Part shown: positions 51,829 to 60,825 of the stretch, piece after piece
Numbering within the stretch: the stretch's first letter is position 1
Layout of the letters: every line of letters starts with the position of its first letter
Assembly (NCBI GenBank): GCA_937995655.1
Contig: CALKJI010000006.1
Coordinates: forward strand, 124,001 to 188,000
DNA length: 64,000 nt
Direction of reading: 5' to 3'
Source: an uncultured Pseudothermotoga sp.
Lineage (GTDB): Bacteria; Thermotogota; Thermotogae; Thermotogales; DSM-5069
Position numbers and translations under genes: made by a program
The notes under the pieces: generated by a model
What the model was told of the DNA's origin: nothing
The model's input: the letters and a program-made list of their open reading frames with translations, nothing else
Databases searched by the model: none

Positions 51829-54195
51829 TTAATACATTATATAAGATATAACCAATCTTGACAAAGCTGAATCTTTCAGTGTCGTATAGATCTTTTTGCC
51901 ACTTGAGTTTTCTTTCACATACAGGATAGATCCAATTCCATATCCCCAACCTATGATTTTGCTTATCAACGAATTCTCAGAAGACAATTCTAAATCTTGC
52001 TTTTTCAAAAGAATGTATTCTGATGAAATCTCTCCTAACGACCACAGAAGGGCAGCAATATTCTTGTTTCTTTTTGTATTGAACACGGTTATGTTGCTTA
52101 TCCAGTCTCCTGAAAGATCCAAAAAGCCGTAAAGCTTTTGGCTCTGGGAAATCGATACAAGGTCTGTTTCATCCAGCTTTTCATCCCTCACCCATATTAT
52201 TTCCTCGGGCAACGGTGAGAGTTCCACAACAACCACCGGGTAGAAGTTACGGCTTATGAGCTTTCCGTCTTCGAAAATTTCTAAGAATATGTTCTGAGTG
52301 TCTTGTTTTAATTCCAGAGACAAGTCAGTTATCTTCGAAACAGTCCATTTTTTCGAAAAAATCCTTATTTCCCTGAGCACTTCTCTGTCTGTTCTCACAA
52401 TCAATCTTGCAGAGAGGTCTCTTTTGGAATTGTTGGCGACGTATATTTCTGCATTGTAGATCTCTCCCTTTTGAAGAATTGATCTATGGTTCCTTACAAT
52501 CGTTAGAATCTCACCATTTAGAAATTTCAACTTCGAATAAAAAGTCTTCGGCATGCGGTTATAGTCTAATAAACCATTGGCTTCCCAAGCGATATCTGAA
52601 AATTCAGTTATGACATAGCCTGATATCTCTGGTCTGAGTCGAATGCTCTCTATCTGGTATTTCAAACCCAGGAATTGGTGGAGTTGCGCTTGGTAGACAA
52701 AGTCATCTAGGTTGTGAAAATTGCAGACCTTTGAAATGGCAGTTGCAGGGGCTGATTGTGGGAATATATTGCCCATAACCATCACAGGAAAGTTCATCCA
52801 ATTACCTTCCCAGTCCTTTGGATCGGAAAGACCCCAGACACCAAATTCTGACACAACTTTTGGGAGTTTAGTTTTGGTTTCGAGAAAACTTTTAAACTCG
52901 TTGGTGGCAAAGATTTTTATCTTCTCATCCCATTGTTCATTGTGATAAGGAAAGGAATTGTAGAAATGAAAATCGTCGATATCGGATTGAACATGAAAAT
53001 TTCCCACACATGCAGAATTGTCTACGTACAACCTCGTAGAATCAATTGTCTTGGCTCTTTCATAGAAATTTTTCAACCATTCTCTTGTCTCCTTATTCGA
53101 GAGATCTATTCCCCAACTTTCGTTTATCAAACTTAGTATCACGAAACTTGGATGGTTCGCGTGCCTCTTCAGAAGATTCTCAAGTAAATCTTCTAAATAT
53201 CCTTCTGATTTTTTGTCCAGCTGTCTTGCATATGGTAGATCTATCCACACCAAGAGCCCAAGTTCGTCTGCAAGTTCTAAATAAAGATCGTCAGGGACCT
53301 TCACATGAAATCTGAGAAGATTCAGTCCCATCTCTTTTGCCTTTAATAATTCTGAGAAGAGATCATTTTTTTTGGGCAACGTGTAATGAGTGATTGGATA
53401 AAAATTCTGATCAAGTGCACCAAACAAATAAAGGGGATCACCATTCAACAATATCCTGTCCCTATCTGTCTTTATCACCCTGATACCGAACCTGGTTTGG
53501 TACCTATCTTTTGAATCACCGTCGTTGAAATCAATTATAGCCGTGTACAATTGTGGGGATTCCAAAGACCAAAGTCTTGGATTCTCAACAGCAAAGTTGA
53601 ACTCTGAGCGGTGTATTTTTTCGTTGAAGGTCACTACCCCAAGTGGATCTGTAACACTCAGAGAAAATTCGTGTTCCTTGTCGTCTGAAAACTCAACTTT
53701 ACACTCTATTGTTTTCAAATCTGGGAGCGGAAAGAATCTAGCAGACTTTATAAAAACTTTGTCCATAACCCAGAGTTCGACCTTCTGAATTATTCCGCAA
53801 GCGTTCCCGTACCAATCTTGCTTCCCCATGACGGTGTGTGGATTTTTGGTTATATCAAGGTCAGAAACAAAGATCTGTAGTAGATCTTGCCCGTCAAAAT
53901 TGAGGTAATCATCTATTTGAATCTCAAAAAGATCGTAACCATTCTCATGACTTGAGACTAATTTCTGGTTGACATACACCTTTGAGAAAAAGTCAATTCC
54001 ATGGAATTTCAATAAAACATGCTTTTTTGATAGCCCCTTCAATTCCGGCAGCTTTCTTTCGTACACACCAGAAAAACAAAGTGGGTTTGGATAGCTTTGC
54101 TCAGTTATTGGAAACTGGTGTGGTAGCGAGATATTATCGAAAACTACACCATTTTCATATCTCAGTTTCCAGTTGTGATCCAAGTTCACTCTCAT
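51829..54195 (-). CDS. Glycoside hydrolase family 2 protein
   Basis: A 788-residue protein without a signal peptide. It has the GH2 order: N-terminal sugar-binding jelly roll (about 1-165, with LPHQFPITEQ and VLLKFHGIDFFSKVYVNQ), an Ig-like domain, and a TIM barrel. The acid/base Glu is in LINESWGID (near 366) and the nucleophile Glu in KVVSEFGVWG (near 436). The C-terminal region is beta-rich. Substrate (beta-galactoside, glucuronide or mannoside) cannot be chosen from motifs. Intracellular action on imported oligosaccharides is likely. ATG after AAGGGGGC, 16 bp from the permease stop. Confidence 0.85.
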   Translation of the reverse strand: MRVNLDHNWKLRYENGVVFDNISLPHQFPITEQSYPNPLCFSGVYERKLPELKGLSKKHVLLKFHGIDFFSKVYVNQKLVSSHENGYDLFEIQIDDYLNFDGQDLLQIFVSDLDITKNPHTVMGKQDWYGNACGIIQKVELWVMDKVFIKSARFFPLPDLKTIECKVEFSDDKEHEFSLSVTDPLGVVTFNEKIHRSEFNFAVENPRLWSLESPQLYTAIIDFNDGDSKDRYQTRFGIRVIKTDRDRILLNGDPLYLFGALDQNFYPITHYTLPKKNDLFSELLKAKEMGLNLLRFHVKVPDDLYLELADELGLLVWIDLPYARQLDKKSEGYLEDLLENLLKRHANHPSFVILSLINESWGIDLSNKETREWLKNFYERAKTIDSTRLYVDNSACVGNFHVQSDIDDFHFYNSFPYHNEQWDEKIKIFATNEFKSFLETKTKLPKVVSEFGVWGLSDPKDWEGNWMNFPVMVMGNIFPQSAPATAISKVCNFHNLDDFVYQAQLHQFLGLKYQIESIRLRPEISGYVITEFSDIAWEANGLLDYNRMPKTFYSKLKFLNGEILTIVRNHRSILQKGEIYNAEIYVANNSKRDLSARLIVRTDREVLREIRIFSKKWTVSKITDLSLELKQDTQNIFLEIFEDGKLISRNFYPVVVVELSPLPEEIIWVRDEKLDETDLVSISQSQKLYGFLDLSGDWISNITVFNTKRNKNIAALLWSLGEISSEYILLKKQDLELSSENSLISKIIGWGYGIGSILYVKENSSGKKIYTTLKDSALSRLVISYIMY

Positions 54196-54211
54196 TGCTT
54201 CAAAGCCCCCT

Positions 54212-55018
54212 TCATCTCACACTTAAGACTACGCCACGCGTCAGGTATCTTTGCATAAAAAGATAGACCACTATAACCGGGAGCGATGCCATCACATTTG
54301 CTGCCATTATGGGACCGTAACGTATATTCACATCGGATCCAGCCAACGCCACCAATCCAACTGGTAAGGTGTACATTTTTTCGTTGGTCATTACAATCAA
54401 GGGCCAGAAGAAGTCGTTCCATATCCAAGTGAAGTGGAGTACAGCGACCGTTATGATAGCCGGTACGGACATGGGTAAGATGATTTTGAACATGATATCC
54501 AGTTCACCCGCACCGTCCAGTCTTGCAGCTTCTTCGTAATCTGCTGGTATGGCCTTCATGAATTGTGAAAGTATGAAAACTGCCATTGAAGAAGGCAAAG
54601 CGGGCAATACAATTCCAAGGAGGTTGTTCACAAGTCCAAATTTTCTTATCATCAGATAAAGAGGGATTGCAATTGCTTGACTTGGTATCATGAATCCCAT
54701 CAAGGAGAATATATATAGCAAATTCCTTCCTGGGAAATCCATTCGGCTCACTGCATATGCCGACAGTGTGCATATTATGACAATACCAGCTGTTCCTATA
54801 GAAGAAGAGATCAAGCTATTTAAGAACCAGTTGCTAATTTTTGCCCTCTGAAGTATTGTTCTGTAATTATCCATTTGCCACACAGAGGGTATCCATCTCC
54901 CAGCTAATATATCCTTCTGCGATTGAAAAGATGCCAAGACCATCCAAGCAAGAGGAAGCAAATAGACTATGGACAGTAGGACCGCCAGAGCTGTCAAGAG
55001 ATATTTCTTTACTCTCAT
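54212..55018 (-). CDS. Sugar ABC transporter permease (MalG type, LacI locus)
   Basis: A 268-residue six-TM permease with EAA loop EEAARLDGAGELDIMFKIIL (20 residues, near 162-181), and N-terminal LLTALAVLLSIVYLLPLAWM. Directly follows the partner permease gene with no gap. ATP-binding subunit not in this operon. Confidence 0.92.
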   Translation of the reverse strand: MRVKKYLLTALAVLLSIVYLLPLAWMVLASFQSQKDILAGRWIPSVWQMDNYRTILQRAKISNWFLNSLISSSIGTAGIVIICTLSAYAVSRMDFPGRNLLYIFSLMGFMIPSQAIAIPLYLMIRKFGLVNNLLGIVLPALPSSMAVFILSQFMKAIPADYEEAARLDGAGELDIMFKIILPMSVPAIITVAVLHFTWIWNDFFWPLIVMTNEKMYTLPVGLVALAGSDVNIRYGPIMAANVMASLPVIVVYLFMQRYLTRGVVLSVR

Positions 55019-55912
55019 TTATATCAACTCCTCTTTTGAAGAGGAAGTCATCAATCGCAACTGTAAATAAGAAAATACAAGCATTATGAGAAACAGAATG
55101 AAAGCCATGGTTTGTGCATAACCCATTCTAAAGTATCTGAAACCTTGTTCGTATATGTATTGCATGATCGTTCGAGTCTTTCCAGCTGGCCCTCCTGCCG
55201 TCATGATGTAGACCTGGCCAAAGATTTGAAGTGAAGCGATAATTTGAGTTACAATCACCAAAACATGCACCCTTTTCAGAAGTGGGATTGTTATGAAGAT
55301 CATCTTCTTAAAGTCAGTTGCACCATCGAGTTCCGCAGCTTCGTAATAAGAGGCTGGTATCTGCTGTAAGCCAGCGATGTATAGAATCACACAAAAACCT
55401 ATTGTCCACCACACGGTGGTGATGGCGACAGCTGGCATAGCCCAGGTAGGATCAACGAGCCAATTGATAGTTTTCAAGCCCAAAGATTTTGTAGCCTTTG
55501 AAATTAGTCCAAAATAAGGATTGTAGAGCAAAGTCCAGGTCAAACAGACGACTGAGATTGTGAGGGTGTATGGTAGATAGAAAGCGGATCTGATAAAACC
55601 CTTTGCTTGTGTATAAATCTTGCTGTTTGCCAACACAGCTACCAAGAAAGATAGAACCATGATTGGAGGGACTGTGAGAATGACAAAATAAAAGGTGTGC
55701 CAAAGAGATGAGACAAAAACTTTATCAGAGAACATACGCCTAAAGTTGGCAAGACCTATGAACTGAGGTGTACCCAGGATATCCCATTTGTAGAATACCA
55801 TCCTGACCGAATTGGCAAATGGTATTAACTTGAAGATAATCAATAGAATGGCGAATGGTAAAAAAAGTAAATAAGCAAGTAGTGTGCGTCTTCTTTTGCT
55901 ATGGATTATCAT
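55019..55912 (-). CDS. Sugar ABC transporter permease (MalF type, LacI locus)
   Basis: A 297-residue permease, TM1 at about 9-28, EAA loop YYEAAELDGATDFKKMIFIT near 205. ATG at 55912 follows GGAGGG; a longer frame to 55951 has no ribosome site and would cross the hairpin region. Pairs with the gene at 54212. Confidence 0.92.
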   Translation of the reverse strand: MIIHSKRRRTLLAYLLFLPFAILLIIFKLIPFANSVRMVFYKWDILGTPQFIGLANFRRMFSDKVFVSSLWHTFYFVILTVPPIMVLSFLVAVLANSKIYTQAKGFIRSAFYLPYTLTISVVCLTWTLLYNPYFGLISKATKSLGLKTINWLVDPTWAMPAVAITTVWWTIGFCVILYIAGLQQIPASYYEAAELDGATDFKKMIFITIPLLKRVHVLVIVTQIIASLQIFGQVYIMTAGGPAGKTRTIMQYIYEQGFRYFRMGYAQTMAFILFLIMLVFSYLQLRLMTSSSKEELI

Positions 55913-55936
55913 AAGATCCCTCCAAATCTTATTAGT

Positions 55937-55964
55937 ATGGAAAGGGGGCATGCCCCCTTTCCAT
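55937..55964 (-). terminator. Stem-loop between binding-protein and permease genes (LacI locus)
   Basis: A perfect 28-bp palindrome: arm ATGGAAAGGGGG, centre CATG, arm CCCCCTTTCCAT. It begins 8 bp after the binding-protein stop on the minus strand and ends 24 bp before the permease start. No run of Us. Same position as the stem-loops at 28985 and 41512, so probably an mRNA stabiliser or partial terminator. Confidence 0.75.
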
Positions 55965-55971
55965 GGTAAAG

Positions 55972-57198
55972 TTAATCAGCTAGCACATCCTTGATTACTT
56001 GTTGCAACTGTTTCGCTGCATCTTCAGGTTTAGCCTGTCCAAGTATAACGGCTTGGCCGAGCTCCCACATCTTAATCCTAACTTCGAGCCATCCTTTCAC
56101 ACTGGGTGCCGGTACGACGTAGTTTGCAACATCTGCGTAATCTTTTCTCATCGGTAATTGTAGGAATTCGCCAGATTTGAGAACACTATTAAGAACGGGG
56201 AGGTGTCCTGCATTTGCCCAATCGGCAGAATGTCTTGCAAACCATTCAATGAATTTGACAGCTGCTTTGATTTTGTTTGGATCCTCTTTTGCCTGTTTGG
56301 GAATAACCCAAGTGTGGCTGTCAGCCCATGTGTAAGGTTTGCTTCCAGCGACTGATGGCAGGCTTGTCACACCAAATTCCAGACCAAGTGTCGGATAGAC
56401 TGCCATTACCCAAACACCATTCAGATGGAAGACCGTTTGATCGTTCTGAAAGAGTGATTCAGCAGTTGGGTAGTCCATTGACTTTGTGATATTGGAATCA
56501 TACAAATTCTTAATGAATTCATAAGTCTTTTTAGCTTTCTCAATATCAAGCTTGATTGTATTTGTTTTCTGGTCGTAGAATTCACCACCAAGTTGTGTGT
56601 AGTAAGCCACAAACAATCTTTCACCAATCATTGGGCCAAGTTCGACGCTCAGCGCAGTCTCCAAACCAAGCTTGCTTTTCACAGTTTTCGCATATTCGAT
56701 CATTTCATCCCATGTTTTTGGAACGAGTGGTTGTCCATTTTGATCAACCAACCCTGCTTGTTTCAGGAGTTTCTTGTTGTAATAAAAAACCAGAGGATGT
56801 GTATCAAAGGGAATTGCATAAAGCTTACCGGCGAAGTATGCTTTCGAAATGATGGGAGGCACGTAGTCTGCTATTAGATCTTTGGAAGCGTACTTGTCCA
56901 GAGCCGTCAACGCGCCTCGGGATGCAAAATCAGGCACAAGCGCAAGATGCATAACGGATACATCTGGCGGATCTCCTGCGACAACTGCTGTTGTCAATTT
57001 GTTGTACAGCTCTCCCCATTCAACGATTTGTTCCACGACCTCGATATCTGGGTTTTCAGCATTGAACTTTTTGATCAGGTCTGTTACTATGAAACCTTCA
57101 CCGCCGCCGAAGAATGTCCAGACAGTTATTTTTGTTTTTGCTGTGACTGAGACTGATAACAAAGCTGCGATGAGCAAAACCAGAAGTAGTTTCTTCAT
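55972..57198 (-). CDS. Sugar ABC transporter binding protein (LacI locus)
   Basis: A 408-residue SBP_bac_1 protein with signal peptide KLLLVLLIAALLSVSVTA (cleavage near AK) and no lipobox. Core segments VVAGDPPDVSVMHLALVPDF, YAIPFDTHPLVFYYNKKLL and DQTVFHLNGVWVMAVYP. Sugar unknown. First gene of the LacI-controlled operon; preceded by a hairpin and an operator/promoter. Confidence 0.92.
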   Translation of the reverse strand: MKKLLLVLLIAALLSVSVTAKTKITVWTFFGGGEGFIVTDLIKKFNAENPDIEVVEQIVEWGELYNKLTTAVVAGDPPDVSVMHLALVPDFASRGALTALDKYASKDLIADYVPPIISKAYFAGKLYAIPFDTHPLVFYYNKKLLKQAGLVDQNGQPLVPKTWDEMIEYAKTVKSKLGLETALSVELGPMIGERLFVAYYTQLGGEFYDQKTNTIKLDIEKAKKTYEFIKNLYDSNITKSMDYPTAESLFQNDQTVFHLNGVWVMAVYPTLGLEFGVTSLPSVAGSKPYTWADSHTWVIPKQAKEDPNKIKAAVKFIEWFARHSADWANAGHLPVLNSVLKSGEFLQLPMRKDYADVANYVVPAPSVKGWLEVRIKMWELGQAVILGQAKPEDAAKQLQQVIKDVLAD

Positions 57199-57227
57199 AA
57201 TCTTACCTCCCCCTTTGCAATTTTTGA

Positions 57228-57253
57228 GACCATGGAGATTAACTCCACTGGTC
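57228..57253 (-). promoter_or_regulatory. 5'-UTR stem-loop of the LacI-locus operon
   Basis: On the plus strand GACCATGGAG, loop ATTAA, CTCCACTGGTC, with one mismatch. It lies between the operator and the GGGGGAGG ribosome site, so it would be in the 5' UTR of the transcript. Not GC-rich enough to be a clear terminator; it could stabilise the mRNA or block ribosome access in part. Confidence 0.45.
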
Positions 57254-57257
57254 TACT

Positions 57258-57289
57258 TTAACGATAACGTTATCGTTAACACAAGTCAA
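57258..57289 (-). promoter_or_regulatory. LacI-type operator inside the promoter
   Basis: A perfect 22-bp palindrome at 57258-57279 has half-site TTAACGATAAC and its exact complement. On the minus strand TTGACT (57289-57284) is followed by a 17-bp spacer and TATCGT (57266-57261). The operator therefore covers the spacer and the -10 box. The CG-centred symmetric site is typical of LacI/GalR proteins, so the regulator at 50804 probably represses the operon in the absence of inducer. Between the TTGACT box and the cupin start (57290-57610) I see only A+T-rich sequence with no clear feature. Confidence 0.8.
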
Positions 57290-57610
57290 ATTTTAAAAAA
57301 AAGTAGTAAATGCCATCTTTTTAGAGCTATTTCAAGAGAATAAACACGATCGTTGGTTTGGGCTGTAAAAACTTCCTTTTTTGGAGATCAGTTGTCTGAT
57401 GAGTGTCTTTCCTGTCTTCCAGTTAAAAAATCAGAAGATCAGTTAACAAAAAAGCAAAATTTACTCTCTCACAAGAAGCATTGTATGAGGAAACCAATCA
57501 CAAAGAGCCCGTTGATGATTCAGCTTTGATAACTTCAAAAATGTATCAATTGTGTTGAGAAGATTAGATCTCCATCGAAAAGATGTAAAATGATAAAGGA
57601 GGTGTGTTTT

Positions 57611-57949
57611 TTGAAAATAGGTACTTACAAAAATATACAACCCGAGAGTTTTTTTAATGGGATGGTGTTGAAAAGAGTTTTGATAGGTCCGAAGGACAAC
57701 TCTCCAACCTTTGCAATGAGACTCTTCACGCTCAAACCAGGTGCCAGTACACCTTATCATTCCCATGATTGGGAACATGAGGTTTTTGTTGTAGACGGAA
57801 AAATAAAAGTTAAGTCAACAGATGGGGAAACAGTAGTCGAAAAAGGCGCTTTTATCTTTGTACAGCCGAATGAAGAGCATCAATTTATAAATATTGGTGA
57901 CAAACTTGCTCATTTCATATGTGTTGTACCCAATCGTGGTGAGCAGTAA
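57611..57949 (+). CDS. TM1459-like manganese cupin
   Basis: A 112-residue single-domain cupin. The metal-ligand pattern YHSHDWEHEVF (His-x-His-x3-His, residues 50-56) and EEHQF (fourth His near 89) match the four-His site of Thermotoga maritima TM1459, and KRVLIGPKD, MRLFTLKPG and FIFVQPNEEH also match it as I recall. TM1459 binds Mn and shows oxidative C=C cleavage in vitro, but its natural role is unclear. TTG at 57611 follows AAAGGAGGTG; an ATG at 57590 lies before the ribosome site. Confidence 0.85.
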   Translation: MKIGTYKNIQPESFFNGMVLKRVLIGPKDNSPTFAMRLFTLKPGASTPYHSHDWEHEVFVVDGKIKVKSTDGETVVEKGAFIFVQPNEEHQFINIGDKLAHFICVVPNRGEQ

Positions 57950-58670
57950 AAGCTGTGTAGAGACGCAAAGTATTCTTGGAGCTTAGGGCATCTGTTCATG
58001 GGATTCTTTTTGATGACTTTTTCAGAAAAAGATGCAAACCTCCCTTTTGCTTCGATCTGATTTTGGGGAAGCTATCATGAAGTGATCTTTACTGCTGAAG
58101 CCTTTTTGATAGTTTAAACTCTGTATAGTCTTGTTGACGGTATCTGAGTAGTTGCACTCGGACCAGAAGCCAGAATTGATTCATTTTTTCTATCATCATT
58201 GTATTGGCATTTTTTGGTGGAACTAATGTTCAAATTTTGTTATTTGCTCAAGAAGAAAGATAAACGGCAGGATGGCTCTGCAAAATATGTTTGGTAATTC
58301 TTGCTCTTATTGAAGCAATTGAAACAGCACTTTTATTTTCATCCGTTGAATCGATTTTTGAAATCGATCTGGGCAAGCGATAGCTAGTGTAATACAAATC
58401 ATCTAGCAACTATGAACATTCCCTTGGGTTTTTTGTTTAAAATCCACTGTTACGTTGAAGGTGCAGCTACTGCTTTATCCACATATTCAAGCATTTAATA
58501 TCGATTTTCTTCAACAGATGATCATTCACAGGACTGTTTTCTTGTTGGTCTTTCTATCAAAGGGTTTTAATTTTACAATCTGTCCGTGATCTTTTCTAGA
58601 CTCATATAATTTTCACTCAACCAATATCAGATTGACCCGACCAGATAAATGAGACTGAAAATTCTATGGC
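57950..58670. pseudogene. Possible decayed membrane-protein gene(s)
   Basis: This 721-bp gene-free stretch is unusual for such compact DNA. On the plus strand, hydrophobic segments appear in more than one frame, for example IFSIIIVLAFFGGTNVQILL (about 58183-58242) then, past an in-frame TAA at 58261, CLVILALIEAIETALLFSSV (about 58294-58353); other frames give GHLFMGFFLMTFSEKDA near 57985 and MNIPLGFLFKIH near 58410. These look like a transporter with stops and frameshifts, but no family was recognised. No terminal repeats or transposase motifs were seen. Confidence 0.35.
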
Positions 58671-58699
58671 TTGACAGGTAAAATATCTTGCTGTATTAT
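58671..58699 (+). promoter_or_regulatory. Promoter of the treT operon
   Basis: TTGACA (58671-58676), exactly 17 bp, TATTAT (58694-58699). A near-consensus sigma-A promoter, the strongest in the window. Immediately downstream, overlapping small palindromes TTCTATAGAA and GAATTAATTC occupy about 58700-58717 and could form an operator over the start point. Confidence 0.8.
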
Positions 58700-58729
58700 T
58701 TCTATAGAATTAATTCATGTTACAACAAA

Positions 58730-58750
58730 TTTCTGGCTTCGTGCCAGAAA
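58730..58750 (+). promoter_or_regulatory. 5'-UTR stem-loop before the ribosome site
   Basis: Perfect 8-bp arms TTTCTGGC and GCCAGAAA with loop TTCGT, ending right beside the GGGAGGGAG ribosome site of the binding-protein gene. Could protect the 5' end of the mRNA or tune initiation. Comparable in position to the hairpin at 57228. Confidence 0.6.
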
Positions 58751-58764
58751 GGGAGGGAGTGTAT

Positions 58765-59940
58765 ATGTCAAGGTGGATTGTACTTTCCTTGGTGTTAATT
58801 TCTGCTGTCTTGAGCGCTGTGACACTCACCATCATTGGTCCGTGGGCAGGGGCAGAGATGGAAGGTTTCATGCCAGTCATCAGGGAGTTCGAGAGGCAAA
58901 CAGGCATAAAAGTTGAGTACAAAATTTACAGAGCTGAAGATCTTGCGAATCTTTTACCTGCACAGTTCGTTGCAAGGAGGACGCCTGGTGATGTCATCTT
59001 CATGTGGGCGAGTTTTATCAGAGAGTATGGACAAAAGGGGCATATAATACCTCTGACCAATGTGATCGATCAGGCAAAATACTTACCAGGATCACTTGAT
59101 GCAGTAATGGTTGGCAAAGAACTCTACGGGGTTGCTTACACTGGTAAAGTGAAACCAGGTTTTTGGTACAGAAAATCTTTTTTTGAAAAACATGGCTTAC
59201 AACCACCAAAAACTTGGGAGGAGTTCGTTGCACTACTTGAGAAAATAAAGAACATACCTGGAATCAAGGCGCCTATTGCCAGCGGTGACGGTGTTGGTTG
59301 GCCCCTTTCAGACGTGACGGAACACTTCTTGATAACCTTTGGTGGGCCGGAACTACAACTAGATTTGATAGAGGGCAACACCAGATGGGACAGCTATGCT
59401 GTGAAGAATGCCTTCGACAAATTGACATTCCTGCTCAACAAGAAATACTTCGGAGAGCCCACAGAGTGGACACTGGTCTTGAAGCAATGGTGGAACGGAG
59501 ACTACGGATTGTACTTCATGGGAAGTTGGATAACGGGTATGGTGGACAATTCAAGTGATCTTGGTGTCTTCTCCTTGCCAGGAGCAAGAGGAGTTGTCTT
59601 TGGTGCTGATTACGCATTCGTCCCCAAATACACTCAGTATCCTGAAGAAGCCAAGAAGCTCATTGCTTGGCTCTCTGGACCACAAGGACAAGCGGTGCAG
59701 GTGAAACAAGGTGGACACATAGCGACAGCAGTAGGTATCGATCTTTCAAATTACCCAGCCGTTGACAGAGAGGTTGCCAAAATAATACAGGGTGTAACGG
59801 CCCTTCCAGATCTCGATGACTCCATTGGTGGAGAATTCCAACCTGCCTTTTGGGATCAGCTGAAACTACTTTGGGTGCAACCTAACAGACTCAACGATGT
59901 TATAGAAATATTACAACAAAAGGCACCAAAGAAAAGATAA
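58765..59940 (+). CDS. Sugar ABC transporter binding protein (treT locus)
   Basis: A 391-residue SBP_bac_1 protein. Signal peptide WIVLSLVLISAVLSAV then TLTIIGPWAGAEMEGFMPV. The TPGDVIFMWASFIREYG segment and GDYGLYFMGSWITG are typical. ATG at 58765 follows GGGAGGGAG; an upstream ATG at 58717 is before that site. Trehalose, maltose or a related alpha-glucoside is likely because treT is in the operon. Unlike the other ABC operons there is no hairpin after it; the permease starts 6 bp on. Confidence 0.9.
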   Translation: MSRWIVLSLVLISAVLSAVTLTIIGPWAGAEMEGFMPVIREFERQTGIKVEYKIYRAEDLANLLPAQFVARRTPGDVIFMWASFIREYGQKGHIIPLTNVIDQAKYLPGSLDAVMVGKELYGVAYTGKVKPGFWYRKSFFEKHGLQPPKTWEEFVALLEKIKNIPGIKAPIASGDGVGWPLSDVTEHFLITFGGPELQLDLIEGNTRWDSYAVKNAFDKLTFLLNKKYFGEPTEWTLVLKQWWNGDYGLYFMGSWITGMVDNSSDLGVFSLPGARGVVFGADYAFVPKYTQYPEEAKKLIAWLSGPQGQAVQVKQGGHIATAVGIDLSNYPAVDREVAKIIQGVTALPDLDDSIGGEFQPAFWDQLKLLWVQPNRLNDVIEILQQKAPKKR

Positions 59941-59946
59941 TAAGAT

Positions 59947-60825
59947 ATGAATACCAAGAATCGCTATGTTTTGTTCTTTGTTCTGCCGGCTGTTGTATTG
60001 CTGCTGGTCTTTGTAGTCTATCCAGTTGTAAAAACAGTTTTGCTCAGTTTTCTTGACTCAGAAGGACGTTTCGTCGCGATAAGAAACTATGTCAGCGTCC
60101 TAAGAAGCAGAGAAATATTTGATGCACGGGGCTTTTCCAGGGGTTTTCCCCTGGGAGCCCTTGTTCACAATTTGTTGTGGATAGCTATTCACTTGCCCAC
60201 CACGATGATTTTGGGATTGTCTCTCTCGGTTCTCTTAAAGAACGTAAAGGGTGGATCGGTAATCAAATCTATAGTCTTTCTTGGTATGGTCATGCCTATG
60301 ATCGTTGGCGGAGTAATGATAAGTTTCATATTTGACAGAAACCTTGGGGTCGTCAACGGTTTTCTAGGTCTTTTTGGAATTCAGACAAAAACTTGGACTG
60401 CACATCCAGACAGTGCTTTGTTATCTTTGATCTTTGGTTCAGTCTGGCTCTGGACCGGTTTTTCGGTGATACTATACTCTGCCGGTTTAGAAACTATACC
60501 AAGAGACTACTATGAGGCAGCTCAACTGGATGGCGCTAACCCATGGAAGATATTCACCAAAATAACCGTACCCCTTCTGAGACCAGTGACAGTTGTTGTT
60601 ATCACTATGACTTTGCTTTGGGAACTGAAGGTCTTTGATATCGTATACGTTGCGACGATGGGAGGACCTGGCGGAGCATCAAATGTTCTTGCTCTGCAGA
60701 TGTACATCTATGCCTTTAGGGCTATTGATTTCAACCGTTCTGCTGTTGTCGCCGTCATTTTGACTCTTTCGACTCTCGGCGTAGGTCTTTCACTTCTCAG
60801 ATCGGTGAAGGATGATCCAACATGA
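59947..60825 (+). CDS. Sugar ABC transporter permease (MalF type, treT locus)
   Basis: A 292-residue permease with about six TM helices. N-terminus YVLFFVLPAVVLLLVFVVYP (20 residues) and EAA loop YYEAAQLDGANPWKIFTKIT near residue 192. Overlaps the next permease gene by 4 bp. Confidence 0.92.
   Translation: MNTKNRYVLFFVLPAVVLLLVFVVYPVVKTVLLSFLDSEGRFVAIRNYVSVLRSREIFDARGFSRGFPLGALVHNLLWIAIHLPTTMILGLSLSVLLKNVKGGSVIKSIVFLGMVMPMIVGGVMISFIFDRNLGVVNGFLGLFGIQTKTWTAHPDSALLSLIFGSVWLWTGFSVILYSAGLETIPRDYYEAAQLDGANPWKIFTKITVPLLRPVTVVVITMTLLWELKVFDIVYVATMGGPGGASNVLALQMYIYAFRAIDFNRSAVVAVILTLSTLGVGLSLLRSVKDDPT

Noticed and set aside
57541-57600. Promoter for the cupin gene (TTGAGA and TAAAAT)
   Set aside because: The spacing is about 25 bp, too long for a sigma-A promoter.
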